From NCBI RefSeq assembly GCF_018122735.1, contig NZ_JAGRRD010000001.1, positions 557,538 to 621,537 of the forward strand: DNA of 64,000 bases. Reading direction: 5' to 3'. The position numbers and the translations under genes were made by a program. The notes beneath the pieces are model-generated. The model was not told the origin of the DNA. It made no database searches and saw only the letters and a program-made list of their open reading frames with translations. This stretch comes from Azoarcus sp. L1K30. Lineage in GTDB: Bacteria > Pseudomonadota > Gammaproteobacteria > Burkholderiales > Rhodocyclaceae. Below are positions 25,814 through 34,858 of the stretch, one piece after another; within the stretch, counting starts at the first letter, position 1, and each line of letters begins with the position of its first letter.

Positions 25814-27415
25814 TCAGGACCTTTGCTCGAAGTGGGCGACCAGCAGCTTCAATTCGCGTGCCGTTTGCTCGAGTGCCGCGGCGGCGCTCTCGACTTCGCC
25901 GACCGAGCCCAGGTTGCTTTCGGTAATGCCGTTCATCCGCTCCATGATGTTGGCGACGTCGACCGAGGCCTGTTGTTGCTGTAGCAACATGTGCCGCACG
26001 TCCTCCGCGTTGGTGGATACCGCATTGTTTGCAATCGAGATTCGCTCGAGCTCGTCGGTCAGCGTTTGAATCGCCGCGACGCTTGCTGCCACGCCGGACT
26101 GAAGGTCGAGCATGCTTTGGCTGACAAGGGCTTCGCGTTCGGCTATTTCGGTAACGAGGCGGGCGATGTCTTCGGTGCTGCGCTGTGTCTGGGATGCCAG
26201 TTCGGTGACTTCACCCGCGACGACGGCGAAACCACGGCCCTGCTCGCCGGCACGGGCTGCTTCAATGGCGGCGTTCAATGCCAGCAGGTTGGTACGCTTG
26301 GCGATGCCGCTGATGGCTTCCGCCACGGTACCGATCTTCTGCACTGAGGTCCCCAGCGACGCCATCATGCGCTGGTTCTCCGCCACCGCCGCCACCACCG
26401 TTCGGGTGTTCTCGGTGGCGACCGACATGTTGTGCTGACCGGCATGGGCGATGTCAAGTGCGCGTTTCGCCTGCGCAGCACTGTCGTCCGTGGCGGACGC
26501 AATTTCGCTGACGGACACCGCCAGTTCCTGCATTGCGGCAGCCGAGGCCGAGACCTGACTGGACTGGTCGGAAGAGCCTTGCTGCAGAATGCGTGCATTC
26601 TGATGCAGCACGCTGGCTTCGGTGGCGGTATCGCTTGCAGAGGCGACGACGTCGGCGATCAGCGCGCGCAGACTGACCTGCATCGAACGCAGGGCAGTGC
26701 TCAGTTGCTGCGTCTCCCGGCAACCGGTATCCGGATAGGCGGTCCGCAGATTTCCCTCGGAAATCTGTTCGAACAGTCCCAGCATGCCGCTCAGTGGCGC
26801 GCAGACGGCTCGGCGCAGCCAGATCCAGGCACCCACGGCGACCGCGGCCTGAAGACCGAGCATCGCGAGCGCCGGCACGCCGCTGGCAAAATACTGTGCC
26901 GTGCCTAGCGTCAGCTCCAGGCCAAATACACCTGCGGCCACGGCAGCCAAGGGGGCGCCGCCGCTTCCCGGCGTGGGGCGGAGGAGTTGCCTTCCTTCGC
27001 GAACCGCTCTGTAAAGCGCTTCCGTCTCGCGTTTGGCTTTGTCGTCGGGTGCTGTGCGGACAGACATGTAGCCAATGCGTTTTCCACCTTCGGTGAGCGG
27101 CGTGACGTAGGCCTCGACCCAATAATAGCCGCCACTCCTGGTTTTGTTCTTGACCAAACCGCGCCATGGCCGACCGGCTTTGACGGTTTTCCACAGGTCG
27201 GCGAACGCAGCCGCGGGCATGTCCGGATGGCGAACGATGTTATGCGGTTTTCCGATCAGTTCGTCACGGGAAAATTCGCTGATGTCGACGAAGGCCTGGT
27301 TGGCGTAGGTAATGACGCCTTTGAGATCAGTCTTGGTAACGATTGGCCGCTTCGGGTTCAGGAAGGATTCCCGTGCCGTTGTGTTGCCGCTCACTGAGTC
27401 CATGCGTCGCCCCAT
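25814..27415 (-). CDS. Aer-like PAS-domain methyl-accepting chemotaxis protein
   Basis: A 533-residue receptor. The N-terminal PAS domain (about 25-125) has the Aer hallmark [22 protein letters not shown], typical of FAD-binding redox sensors. Two hydrophobic stretches follow (about 155-200), then a HAMP-like segment and a long signalling domain with the hairpin tip [20 protein letters not shown]. Aer-type receptors steer toward preferred redox or oxygen levels. There is no periplasmic domain. The ATG at 27403 is an equally good start. No che genes are adjacent. Confidence 0.93.
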   Translation of the reverse strand: MGRRMDSVSGNTTARESFLNPKRPIVTKTDLKGVITYANQAFVDISEFSRDELIGKPHNIVRHPDMPAAAFADLWKTVKAGRPWRGLVKNKTRSGGYYWVEAYVTPLTEGGKRIGYMSVRTAPDDKAKRETEALYRAVREGRQLLRPTPGSGGAPLAAVAAGVFGLELTLGTAQYFASGVPALAMLGLQAAVAVGAWIWLRRAVCAPLSGMLGLFEQISEGNLRTAYPDTGCRETQQLSTALRSMQVSLRALIADVVASASDTATEASVLHQNARILQQGSSDQSSQVSASAAAMQELAVSVSEIASATDDSAAQAKRALDIAHAGQHNMSVATENTRTVVAAVAENQRMMASLGTSVQKIGTVAEAISGIAKRTNLLALNAAIEAARAGEQGRGFAVVAGEVTELASQTQRSTEDIARLVTEIAEREALVSQSMLDLQSGVAASVAAIQTLTDELERISIANNAVSTNAEDVRHMLLQQQQASVDVANIMERMNGITESNLGSVGEVESAAAALEQTARELKLLVAHFEQRS

Positions 27416-27612
27416 ATCCGCTGTCGGAAGAAGAATTCCCGCGTGTGGGCGGCCTCTCCCGGGATCCGCGTGCAGGTATATGTCTCGCTAATGCGCGGAT
27501 GATAGCGTGAGTGCAGCGATATTGAATACTTGCGCCATGACGAATGGCAAGAAGTGGGGGCGCATCAGCCGCAAGGCTCGTGGGAGGGCGCGTATATCGA
27601 CCGCTTTGGTGA

Positions 27613-27647
27613 TCCGCGTCGACATTGCCGTGAAACGTCGACGCGGA
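27613..27647 (-). terminator. 11-bp perfect hairpin downstream of the PhoH gene
   Basis: TCCGCGTCGAC pairs with GTCGACGCGGA around a 13-base loop, 14 bases after the PhoH-gene stop codon on the minus strand. There is no U-run, so factor-dependent termination or 3'-end protection is more likely than classic intrinsic termination. Confidence 0.55.
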
Positions 27648-27660
27648 GCCCTGCTGCGGT

Positions 27661-29088
27661 TTAAAGCACCTCGGCGGCGTGATCGGCAAGCCGCGAACGC
27701 TCGCCACGTTGCAAGGTGATGTGACCCGAATGCAGCCAGCCCTTGAAGCGGTCCACCGCGAAGGTGAGGCCCGACGACCCCTCGGTGAGATAAGGGGTAT
27801 CGATCTGTGCGATGTTGCCCAGGCAAACCACCTTGGTGCCCGGCCCGGCACGCGTGATCAGGGTCTTCATCTGCTTGGGCGTGAGGTTTTGCGCCTCGTC
27901 GATGATCAGGAACTTGTTGATGAAGGTGCGCCCGCGCATGAAATTGAGACTCTTGATCTTGATCCGGCTGCGGATCAGGTCGCGGGTTGCCGCACGCCCC
28001 CAGTCACCGCCCTCGCCGGTGGTGCCGTTGAGTACGTCGAGGTTGTCCTCGAGCGCACCCATCCACGGTGCCATCTTCTCTTCCTCGGTGCCGGGCAGAA
28101 AGCCGATATCCTCGCCCACCGGCACTGTGACGCGGGTCATGATGATCTCGGAATAGCGCTTGGTTTCGAGCACTTGCGTGAGGCCCGCTGCCAGTGTCAG
28201 CAGGGTCTTGCCGGTGCCGGCCTGACCGAGCAGAGTGACGAAATCGATTTCCGGATTCATCAGCAGGTTCAGTGCGAAATTCTGCTCGCGGTTGCGGGAG
28301 GTGATGCCCCAGACGTTGTTCTTCTGGTGGCTGTAGTCGGTCAGCGTTTCGAGCACGACCACGCGCCCGCTCTGTTCCTTGACCAGCGCTTCGAGCGGTG
28401 TTTCGCCATCCTGGTAGAGGAACTCGTTGACCTGCATGTCTGCTGTCAGCGGACCCTTGAGGCGATAGTAGGTATGGCCTTCGTTCTTCCACGACTCCAT
28501 GCCCTTGGCGTGAGTCTCCCAGAAGTCGGCGGGCAATTCGCGGGTGCCGGTGTAGAGGAGGTCGGTATCCTCGAGCACCTTGTCGTTGAAGTAGTCCTGC
28601 GCCTCGAGCCCGAGGGCACGGGCCTTGATGCGCATGTTGATGTCCTTCGACACCAGGATCACCGAGCGACCGGGCTCCTTTTCGGCGAGGAACATCAAGA
28701 CGGCGAGGATCTGGTTGTCACCTTTTGCGGTGGGCAGTGCCGCTGGCAGGGTGATGTTGATCGCTTCCGTCTGCAGGAACAGCTTGCCGGTCGCCAGTTC
28801 GCGCGAGGCTTCGCGAAGATCGATGCCGGAGGCGATGCCGTCGGGCGATGCCGATACGATCTCGTCCATCATCCGGCTTGCCTGACGGGCGTTGCGCGCG
28901 ACTTCGGACATGCCCTTCTTGTTGTTGTCGAGCTCCTCGAGGGTCATGATCGGCACGTAGATATCGTGCTCTTCGAAGCGGTACAGGCTGGTCGGGTCGT
29001 GCATCAGCACGTTGGTGTCGAGCACGAAGAGTTTGGTCTTCGGGGTGGCGCGGCGGCGTGTTGTTTTCTTTGCGGTGGCAGCGGGCAT
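27661..29088 (-). CDS. PIN-domain PhoH-like ATPase (PhoH2/YlaK type)
   Basis: A 475-residue protein. The N-terminal PIN domain (about 15-150) starts LFVLDTNVLMHDPTSLY and keeps acidic metal-site residues. The C-terminal PhoH ATPase domain has Walker A GQAGTGKTLL and Walker B FLIIDEAQNLTP. PhoH2 proteins are RNA helicase/RNase enzymes. The basic N-terminal tail (TTRRRATPKTK) may bind nucleic acid. The ATG at 29088 is chosen; the frame above it lies in non-coding sequence. Confidence 0.93.
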   Translation of the reverse strand: MPAATAKKTTRRRATPKTKLFVLDTNVLMHDPTSLYRFEEHDIYVPIMTLEELDNNKKGMSEVARNARQASRMMDEIVSASPDGIASGIDLREASRELATGKLFLQTEAINITLPAALPTAKGDNQILAVLMFLAEKEPGRSVILVSKDINMRIKARALGLEAQDYFNDKVLEDTDLLYTGTRELPADFWETHAKGMESWKNEGHTYYRLKGPLTADMQVNEFLYQDGETPLEALVKEQSGRVVVLETLTDYSHQKNNVWGITSRNREQNFALNLLMNPEIDFVTLLGQAGTGKTLLTLAAGLTQVLETKRYSEIIMTRVTVPVGEDIGFLPGTEEEKMAPWMGALEDNLDVLNGTTGEGGDWGRAATRDLIRSRIKIKSLNFMRGRTFINKFLIIDEAQNLTPKQMKTLITRAGPGTKVVCLGNIAQIDTPYLTEGSSGLTFAVDRFKGWLHSGHITLQRGERSRLADHAAEVL

Positions 29089-29110
29089 GGGCGAGGACCT
29101 TTGAACGGGA

Positions 29111-29566
29111 TCAGAGCGACTGGACGAAAGCAAGAACTTCCTCTGCATGGCCCGGGACCTTCACCCCGCGCCATTCGCGCGCCACCGATCCATCGGCGGC
29201 AATCACGAAGGTGCTGCGTTCGATGCCGCGCACCTGCTTTCCGTACATGTTCTTCATTTTCATCACGTTGAAGGCTGCACAGGCGGTCTCGTCCGCATCC
29301 GAAATCAATTCGAACGGCAATGCCAGCTTGGCTTTGAAGTTTTCATGCGATTTCAGGCTGTCGCGGGAGACGCCGAATACCTCGCAGCCGGCGGCAACGA
29401 AGGCTGCGTAGTGTGTGCCGAAGTCGCGGGTTTCATTGGTGCAGCCTGGCGTGCTGTCCTTGGGGTAGAAATACAGAACGACCTTTTTACCGCGCAGGGC
29501 CGACAGACTCACGGTCTGGCCATTGGTGGCGGGTAGACTGAAATCGGCAGGGGTGAAGGCTGTCAT
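29111..29566 (-). CDS. bcp: Peroxiredoxin (Bcp/PrxQ type)
   Basis: A 151-residue thiol peroxidase that reduces hydroperoxides. The peroxidatic Cys is in DSTPGCTNETRDF (about residue 42). The resolving Cys at +5 usual in E. coli Bcp is absent (Arg there), so it works either as a 1-Cys enzyme or with a Cys further on (AAGCEVF or ETACAAF). It is 22 bases upstream of the PhoH gene in the same direction and could be co-transcribed with it. Confidence 0.92.
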   Translation of the reverse strand: MTAFTPADFSLPATNGQTVSLSALRGKKVVLYFYPKDSTPGCTNETRDFGTHYAAFVAAGCEVFGVSRDSLKSHENFKAKLALPFELISDADETACAAFNVMKMKNMYGKQVRGIERSTFVIAADGSVAREWRGVKVPGHAEEVLAFVQSL

Positions 29567-29669
29567 TGCGTCTCCTGTTGTAGGCGTTGACACTCAGCGT
29601 ACCGGACAGAGGGCCGGGCTGACAATTACCGGGGCATGACAACTTCGGCGGGCAGGACGTGCCCGCGAT

Positions 29670-30050
29670 TCAATCGGCGGGATCGAACAGCAGCGCCGCC
29701 AGCACGGCGCGGCCCTCGCCGACGAGCACATTGTAGGTGCGGCAGGCCGCGGCGAGATCCATGACTTCGAATCCGATCCGCGCCTCCATCAGCGGCCTCA
29801 ACAGGGCAGGAGAGGGAAAGCGCTGGCGGCTGCCGGTGCCGATGAGCACGATCTCGGCCCCCAGCGTGCACGCCTGCGCGAGGTCGTCGGCGCGCAGGTT
29901 CGCCAGGCCACCCGGCGCCCAGCCCGTGACGATGCGGTCGGCGGTCAGGAGCAGGTTGCCGTCGTGGCGGATCTTGTTGATCAGGACATGATCGGCGCCG
30001 TAGCCGGTCACCGTATTGATGCTGTCAATCTTGTCTTGATGAAGCTTCAT
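29670..30050 (-). CDS. Mth938-like domain (DUF498) protein
   Basis: A 126-residue small protein of the Mth938/NDUFAF3-like family. IVTGWAPGGLANLRADDLA and EIVLIGTGSRQRFPSP are typical; the GTG-x-R/Q segment is the family core. Bacterial members are uncharacterised, while the eukaryotic relative helps assemble complex I. It is divergent from the aminotransferase gene. Confidence 0.85.
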   Translation of the reverse strand: MKLHQDKIDSINTVTGYGADHVLINKIRHDGNLLLTADRIVTGWAPGGLANLRADDLAQACTLGAEIVLIGTGSRQRFPSPALLRPLMEARIGFEVMDLAAACRTYNVLVGEGRAVLAALLFDPAD

Positions 30051-30212
30051 GGCGGTTCAATCGCAAAGTGGGTCAGGGCAAATTGCCGCGCCGGGGCGGC
30101 GGGGCTAAGATAGCAACCTTTTCCCCATTTGCGCGAGCAGGACATTTGCGAGCCGCCAATGGAGAACCGCGACCCGGCGGTCCTGACGGGCAACCCATAG
30201 AGGATGAAGCAC

Positions 30213-31511
30213 ATGAAAGCGGTCACGACTTTGAATCTGACAACGGCACCCACGGAACCTGTACACAGGGCCGAGGCCGCGGCCGCGCGTCCGATTCGCA
30301 AGTCGGCCAAGCTCGCCGACGTGTGCTACGACATCCGCGGGCCGGTGCTGGTGCGCGCGAAGCAGATGGAAGACGAAGGGCACAAGATCATCAAGCTCAA
30401 TATCGGCAACCTTGCCGCGTTCGGCTTCGACTCGCCCGAAGAGATCCAGATGGACATGATCCGCAACCTGCCCAATTCTGCGGGCTATTCGGATTCCAAG
30501 GGGATCTTTGCTGCGCGCAAGGCGGTGATGCACTACACCCAGCAGAAGAACATCAAGGGTGTGGATATCGAGGATATCTACATCGGCAATGGCGTGTCCG
30601 AACTCATCGTGATGGCGATGAATGCATTGCTCAATGCCGGTGACGAGGTGCTGGTGCCCGCGCCGGACTACCCGTTGTGGACGGCGGCGGTGAGCCTGTC
30701 GGGCGGCAGGCCGGTGCATTACCTGTGCGATGAAGGCAGCGGCTGGCTGCCCGATATCGAAGACATGCGCGCCCGCATCACGCCGAATACGCGTGCAATC
30801 GTCGTCATCAATCCGAACAACCCGACCGGGGCGGTCTATCCGGATTCGGTACTCAGGCAGATCGTCGAGCTCGCGCGCGAGCACGACCTCATCCTGTATG
30901 CGGACGAAGTCTACGACAAGGTGCTGTACGAAGGCGTCGAACACACCTCGCTGGCGGCATTGTCCGAGGATGTGCTGACCATCATCTTCAACGGGCTGTC
31001 GAAGAATTACCGCTCCTGCGGCTACCGCGCCGGCTGGATGATCGTATGCGGCGACAAGCGCCATGCGCAGGACTACATCGAAGGCCTGAACATGCTCGCC
31101 TCGATGCGCCTGTGCGCGAACGTGCCCGGGCAGTACGCCATCCAGACCGCGCTGGGCGGCTATCAGAGCATCGACGATCTGGTGGCTGAAGGCGGGCGCA
31201 TGCGCCGGCAGCGCGATCTTGCCTGGGAGCTGATCAACGCCATTCCCGGGGTCAGTTGCGTCAAGCCCCAGGCGACGCTGTACATGTTTCCCAAGCTCGA
31301 TCCGAAGATCTATCCGATCGTGGACGACCAGGCCTTCATTGCCGAGCTGCTCGAGGAAGAGCGGGTGTTGCTGGTGCAGGGCACGGGCTTCAACTGGCCG
31401 CAGCCCGACCATTTCCGCCTCGTCTTCCTGCCGCATGAGGACGACCTGCGCGATGCCATCGGGCGCATCGCGCGATTCCTCGAGACCTATCGCAAACGCC
31501 ACGGCACCTGA
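30213..31511 (+). CDS. alaA: PLP-dependent aminotransferase (AlaA/AlaT, glutamate-pyruvate type)
   Basis: A 432-residue class I/II aminotransferase forming alanine from pyruvate and glutamate. Seen are GNGVSELIVMAMNALL, NPNNPTGAVYP, the DEVYDKVLY strand, the PLP Lys in GLSKNYRSCGYRAGW and a C-terminal FRLVFLP. The ATG at 30213 has an AGAGG ribosome-binding site 9 bases upstream, while the ATG at 30204 touches it. The ~25-residue N-terminal tail is longer than in AlaA. It is followed after 45 bases by hom, a frequent betaproteobacterial arrangement. Confidence 0.9.
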   Translation: MKAVTTLNLTTAPTEPVHRAEAAAARPIRKSAKLADVCYDIRGPVLVRAKQMEDEGHKIIKLNIGNLAAFGFDSPEEIQMDMIRNLPNSAGYSDSKGIFAARKAVMHYTQQKNIKGVDIEDIYIGNGVSELIVMAMNALLNAGDEVLVPAPDYPLWTAAVSLSGGRPVHYLCDEGSGWLPDIEDMRARITPNTRAIVVINPNNPTGAVYPDSVLRQIVELAREHDLILYADEVYDKVLYEGVEHTSLAALSEDVLTIIFNGLSKNYRSCGYRAGWMIVCGDKRHAQDYIEGLNMLASMRLCANVPGQYAIQTALGGYQSIDDLVAEGGRMRRQRDLAWELINAIPGVSCVKPQATLYMFPKLDPKIYPIVDDQAFIAELLEEERVLLVQGTGFNWPQPDHFRLVFLPHEDDLRDAIGRIARFLETYRKRHGT

Positions 31512-31556
31512 GCCGTGGCCATAGATTTCTTCAACGACCAACACGGAATGCACTGA

Positions 31557-32864
31557 ATGAAACCGATCAACGTGGGCCTGCTTGGCATCGGTACCGTCGG
31601 CGGCGGCACCTTTACCGTCCTCAAACGCAACGAAGAGGAAATCACCCGTCGTGCGGGGCGGCCGATTCGCATTACCACGGTGGCGGACAAGAACCTCGCG
31701 CTCGCGCGCCAGATAGCGGGCGACGATGTCAAGCTGACCGACGACGCCTTCGCGGTGGTGACCGATCCCGAAATCGACATCGTCGTCGAACTGATCGGCG
31801 GCTATGGTGTGGCGCGCGAACTCGTGCTCAAGGCGATCGAAAACGGCAAGCACGTGGTCACCGCAAACAAGGCGCTGCTCGCGGTGCATGGCAACGAGAT
31901 CTTCGCCGCTGCGCAGCAGAAGGGTGTGATGGTGGCATTCGAGGCCGCGGTGGCGGGGGGCATTCCCATCATCAAGGCGTTGCGCGAGGGGCTGTCGGCC
32001 AACCGCATCCAGTGGCTGGCCGGCATCATCAACGGCACCACCAACTTCATCCTGTCCGAGATGCGCGACCGTGGCCTGCCGTTTGCCGATGTGCTCAAGG
32101 AAGCGCAGGCGTTGGGCTATGCGGAAGCCGACCCCACCTTCGATATCGAAGGGGTCGATGCAGCCCACAAGGCGACCATCATGAGCGCGATTGCGTTCGG
32201 CATTCCGATGCAGTTCGACAAGGCGCATATCGAGGGCATCACCAGGCTCGAGTCGGTCGACATCGGCTATGCGGAACAGCTCGGCTATCGGATCAAGCTG
32301 CTCGGTATCGCCAAGAAGCGCGACGACGGCGTCGAGCTGCGTGTGCACCCGACCCTGATTCCGGCGAAGCGGCTGATCGCCAACGTGGAAGGTGCAATGA
32401 ACGCGGTGCTGGTGCAGGGCGACGCAGTCGGTGCCACGCTCTATTACGGCAAGGGCGCCGGTGCCGAACCGACGGCCTCGGCCGTGATCGCGGACCTGGT
32501 CGATGTGACGCGCCTGCATACCGCCGACCCCGAGCATCGCGTGCCGCATCTGGCCTTCCAGCCGGATCAGGTGCAGGACCTTGCCGTGCTGCCGATCGAA
32601 GAGATCGTCACCTCGTACTACCTGCGCATGCGTGTGGAAGACCAGCCGGGCGTGCTGGCCGACATCACCCGCATCCTGGCCGACAGCGGCATTTCGATCG
32701 ATGCGCTGATCCAGAAGGAGCCGGCGGAAGGTGAGACGCAGACCGACATCATCATGCTCACGCATCAGACGGTGGAAAAGAATGCCAACGCTGCCATCGC
32801 CCGCATCGAGGCGCTGGAGGTTGTTGAAGGCAAGGTCACACGACTTCGTCTCGAAACACTCTGA
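31557..32864 (+). CDS. hom: Homoserine dehydrogenase
   Basis: A 435-residue enzyme that reduces aspartate semialdehyde to homoserine for Thr and Met synthesis. The NAD(P) loop LGIGTVGGGTF, the substrate loop GIINGTTNFILSEM and the C-terminal ACT domain (about 355-430, EDQPGVLADITRILAD) are present. The ACT domain suggests Thr feedback control. Downstream one would expect thrC, but a VIT1-family gene follows instead. Confidence 0.97.
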   Translation: MKPINVGLLGIGTVGGGTFTVLKRNEEEITRRAGRPIRITTVADKNLALARQIAGDDVKLTDDAFAVVTDPEIDIVVELIGGYGVARELVLKAIENGKHVVTANKALLAVHGNEIFAAAQQKGVMVAFEAAVAGGIPIIKALREGLSANRIQWLAGIINGTTNFILSEMRDRGLPFADVLKEAQALGYAEADPTFDIEGVDAAHKATIMSAIAFGIPMQFDKAHIEGITRLESVDIGYAEQLGYRIKLLGIAKKRDDGVELRVHPTLIPAKRLIANVEGAMNAVLVQGDAVGATLYYGKGAGAEPTASAVIADLVDVTRLHTADPEHRVPHLAFQPDQVQDLAVLPIEEIVTSYYLRMRVEDQPGVLADITRILADSGISIDALIQKEPAEGETQTDIIMLTHQTVEKNANAAIARIEALEVVEGKVTRLRLETL

Positions 32865-32875
32865 TTCGAGCCGTC

Positions 32876-32899
32876 GAACCGCGCCCCTGGGCGCGGTTC
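32876..32899 (+). terminator. Hairpin terminator after hom
   Basis: A perfect 10-bp GC-rich stem (GAACCGCGCC against GGCGCGGTTC) with a 4-base loop, 12 bases after the hom stop. A short T-run occurs only ~20 bases later, so the strength is uncertain. Confidence 0.6.
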
Positions 32900-32959
32900 T
32901 CCCATCTGGCACCACTTTTTCCGCGGCGTCCGGTTCGTGCCGTGCTTGGAGCGATCGGC

Positions 32960-33649
32960 ATGAGACATGTGGAGCGGCACCGTACTCTGCGCATCGGCTG
33001 GCTTCGTGCGGCGGTGCTTGGTGCAAACGATGGCATCGTGTCCACCGCCAGCCTCATTCTCGGCGTGGCGGCCGCCGAGGCATCGTCGGCGAGCATTCTG
33101 CTGGCCGGCATGGCCGGGCTGGTGGCCGGCGCCATGTCGATGGCGGCGGGGGAGTATGTTTCGGTAAGTGCGCAGTCTGAAACCGAACGGGCCGACATCG
33201 AGCGCGAACGCAGGGAGCTCAGCGCCGACCCCGAGCACGAACTGCTGGAGCTGACGGCCATCTACATGCGGCGAGGGCTCGACCGCGCGCTTGCTGCCGA
33301 GGTCGCTACCCAGTTGATGGCGCATGATGCGCTTGGTGCGCATACGCGCGATGAACTGGGGATTACCGATACCGGGGCTGCACGGCCGATCCAGGCCGCA
33401 ATGTCGTCGGCGGCGGCATTCTCCGTGGGCGCGCTGCTGCCACTCCTGCTCGTGATGCTGGTGCCGCTTTCCGCGTTGATGTGGTCCGTATCGCTCGGCT
33501 CGTTGTGTTTTCTCGCACTGCTTGGGTTCATCGCGGCGAGGGCGGGTGGCGCACCAGTGCTCGTATCCGTGATCCGGGTCAGTTTCTGGGGCGCACTGGC
33601 CATGGCACTGACGGCAGGCGTCGGCGCCCTGTTCGGTATTTCAGGCTGA
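32960..33649 (+). CDS. VIT1/CCC1-family iron or manganese transporter
   Basis: A 229-residue membrane protein of the VIT1 family. GANDGIVSTASLILGVAAA and MAGLVAGAMSMAAGEYVSVSAQ are the hallmark membrane segments with conserved polar residues. An acidic cytoplasmic region (about 65-125) rich in Glu and His follows, then three more membrane helices. Relatives move Fe2+ or Mn2+ out of the cytoplasm or into vacuoles. The ATG at 32960 has a GGAG site 8 bases upstream. Confidence 0.9.
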   Translation: MRHVERHRTLRIGWLRAAVLGANDGIVSTASLILGVAAAEASSASILLAGMAGLVAGAMSMAAGEYVSVSAQSETERADIERERRELSADPEHELLELTAIYMRRGLDRALAAEVATQLMAHDALGAHTRDELGITDTGAARPIQAAMSSAAAFSVGALLPLLLVMLVPLSALMWSVSLGSLCFLALLGFIAARAGGAPVLVSVIRVSFWGALAMALTAGVGALFGISG

Positions 33650-33683
33650 GCCGGGACGCCTTGTCCGAGCGGCAGGCTTCGCG

Positions 33684-33977
33684 TCAGCGCACTGGTGCTT
33701 GCGGGGGTAGATGGCTTGTCACCCGCTCCATCTCGTTTGGCGCGAGTCCGACACTGGTTGTGGCATTGCCTTCGCCCGTACTCCACCACATCGACACCCA
33801 GGCCCGACCCTCTGCATCGAAGCGCTCGATCTCGCAGATCGATCCGCGCATGAATTCGAACATCTCGCGCTCATCGTCATCGATGTCCGGGTCCATGCGG
33901 ATACTGAGAATGCGCACTTCGTCGCCGATCGCGACCGCATGGCCATGTTTGTCGGTGTGGCTGGCAAGCTCCGGCAT
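33684..33977 (-). CDS. Small conserved hypothetical protein with SH3/KOW-like start
   Basis: A 97-residue acidic protein. GHAVAIGDEVRILSIRMDPD resembles the first strands of an SH3-like barrel. A middle acidic loop DPDIDDDEREMFEFMRG and a Trp-rich strand WVSMWWSTGEG follow. The ATG at 33977 has a GGAG ribosome-binding site 6 bases upstream. No function is recognised. It converges with the VIT1-family gene, about 34 bases apart. Confidence 0.6.
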   Translation of the reverse strand: MPELASHTDKHGHAVAIGDEVRILSIRMDPDIDDDEREMFEFMRGSICEIERFDAEGRAWVSMWWSTGEGNATTSVGLAPNEMERVTSHLPPQAPVR

Positions 33978-34299
33978 GGTGATCTCCATAGAGTGGATCG
34001 GCGGCAGACGAGGCCCGCCATGACAGGCGTTCAAAGCACGATCGATGCCAGGTCTGGCGTGTGGCGGACGTGGAGGAGTGCGGTTCTCGGGATCGTGCGG
34101 ACCGGTGCGCAGCAGGATCCGGAGGCCGCTTGACGGCACCGGGCGGCAAGCGGCGTGGCTGAATCTTCGAGCCGGTGCTTGCTGAGCGGGTGCGTGTGCA
34201 CCGACTGACGGCAGTCCGCGGGCGATGGCGATCGCTTTCAGGTCGTCTTAAACGCAACTACGTTGCAATAGTGTGCATGACGACGCTATACTCAGCCGC
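33978..34299. other. 322-base gap before the zinc-type locus
   Basis: No convincing gene. It holds the upstream region of the small 97-residue gene (minus strand) and, near its right end, the inverted repeat at 34254-34266. Short open frames here look like chance. Confidence 0.5.
34254..34266. promoter_or_regulatory. Perfect inverted repeat GCAAC-N3-GTTGC before the His/Cys-rich gene
   Basis: Five-base arms around TAC, about 34 bases before the start of the His/Cys-rich protein and its ZnuD-like neighbour. It could be the operator for a metal regulator such as Zur, but I cannot match it to a known consensus with confidence. Confidence 0.35.
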
Positions 34300-34755
34300 A
34301 TGATCGAGCGCGCGCTGACCCTGATGATTGAGCCGCTGCGGCGTCGCTTGCGACCACCGCACCTGTGGCCATGTATTCCTTCCGGGCGCCGATCCTTTGC
34401 TGCAGCGTGCAGAGGTGGCGGTGTCCGGACGCGCATTGCCGGCACGGGGCTGTTGATCCTCGCGCTGATGGTGGTGCAAACCGGCATGCTCGTGCACGTC
34501 ATCGGGCATGCGCACGATGTTCCACACGCGCGGACCGGCCACGGACAACTGACTGAGCTGGGCGGCAGCACCGGAACGGATGATGACTGCCTCGAATGCG
34601 TGGCGCTGTGTGGTCTGGATTGCCCGATTACCGTCACCGCGACCGTCAAACCCGCAGCGCAGCCCGACTCATCCTGCATTGCGTCTTGCGCCGGCAAAAT
34701 CGTTGTTGGCGGCACGTTGCGTCCGCGCTGCCGCGCGCCTCCTTTCGGGGTCTGA
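34300..34755 (+). CDS. Membrane-anchored His/Cys-rich protein, probable metal-binding
   Basis: A 151-residue protein. After a basic N-terminus comes one membrane segment (about 48-70, LLILALMVVQTGMLVHVIG). It is followed by a His-rich stretch HVIGHAHDVPHARTGHG and a Cys-rich stretch CLECVALCGLDC, presumably in the periplasm. Two further Cys lie near residue 130. An in-frame GTG at 34273 is a possible longer start. It precedes a ZnuD-like receptor by ~100 bases, so a role in zinc or similar metal handling is inferred. The family is not recognised with certainty. Confidence 0.6.
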   Translation: MIERALTLMIEPLRRRLRPPHLWPCIPSGRRSFAAACRGGGVRTRIAGTGLLILALMVVQTGMLVHVIGHAHDVPHARTGHGQLTELGGSTGTDDDCLECVALCGLDCPITVTATVKPAAQPDSSCIASCAGKIVVGGTLRPRCRAPPFGV

Positions 34756-34858
34756 CCCAGCGTCCCCATTCACTTCGCATTGATGCTCGCGACCTATGCT
34801 GCCGTCTGCCGACATGGCACGGCGCGGTCGTACGCCCACGTCTTGCCTAGGATATGTC

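Noticed and set aside
27679..29271. A 530-codon open frame on the plus strand
   Set aside because: It is antisense to the PIN-PhoH gene with no recognisable domain.
30105..33026. A 973-codon open frame on the minus strand
   Set aside because: It lies antisense to the alaA-type gene and hom, both clear; high GC content creates long chance frames and no family is recognisable.
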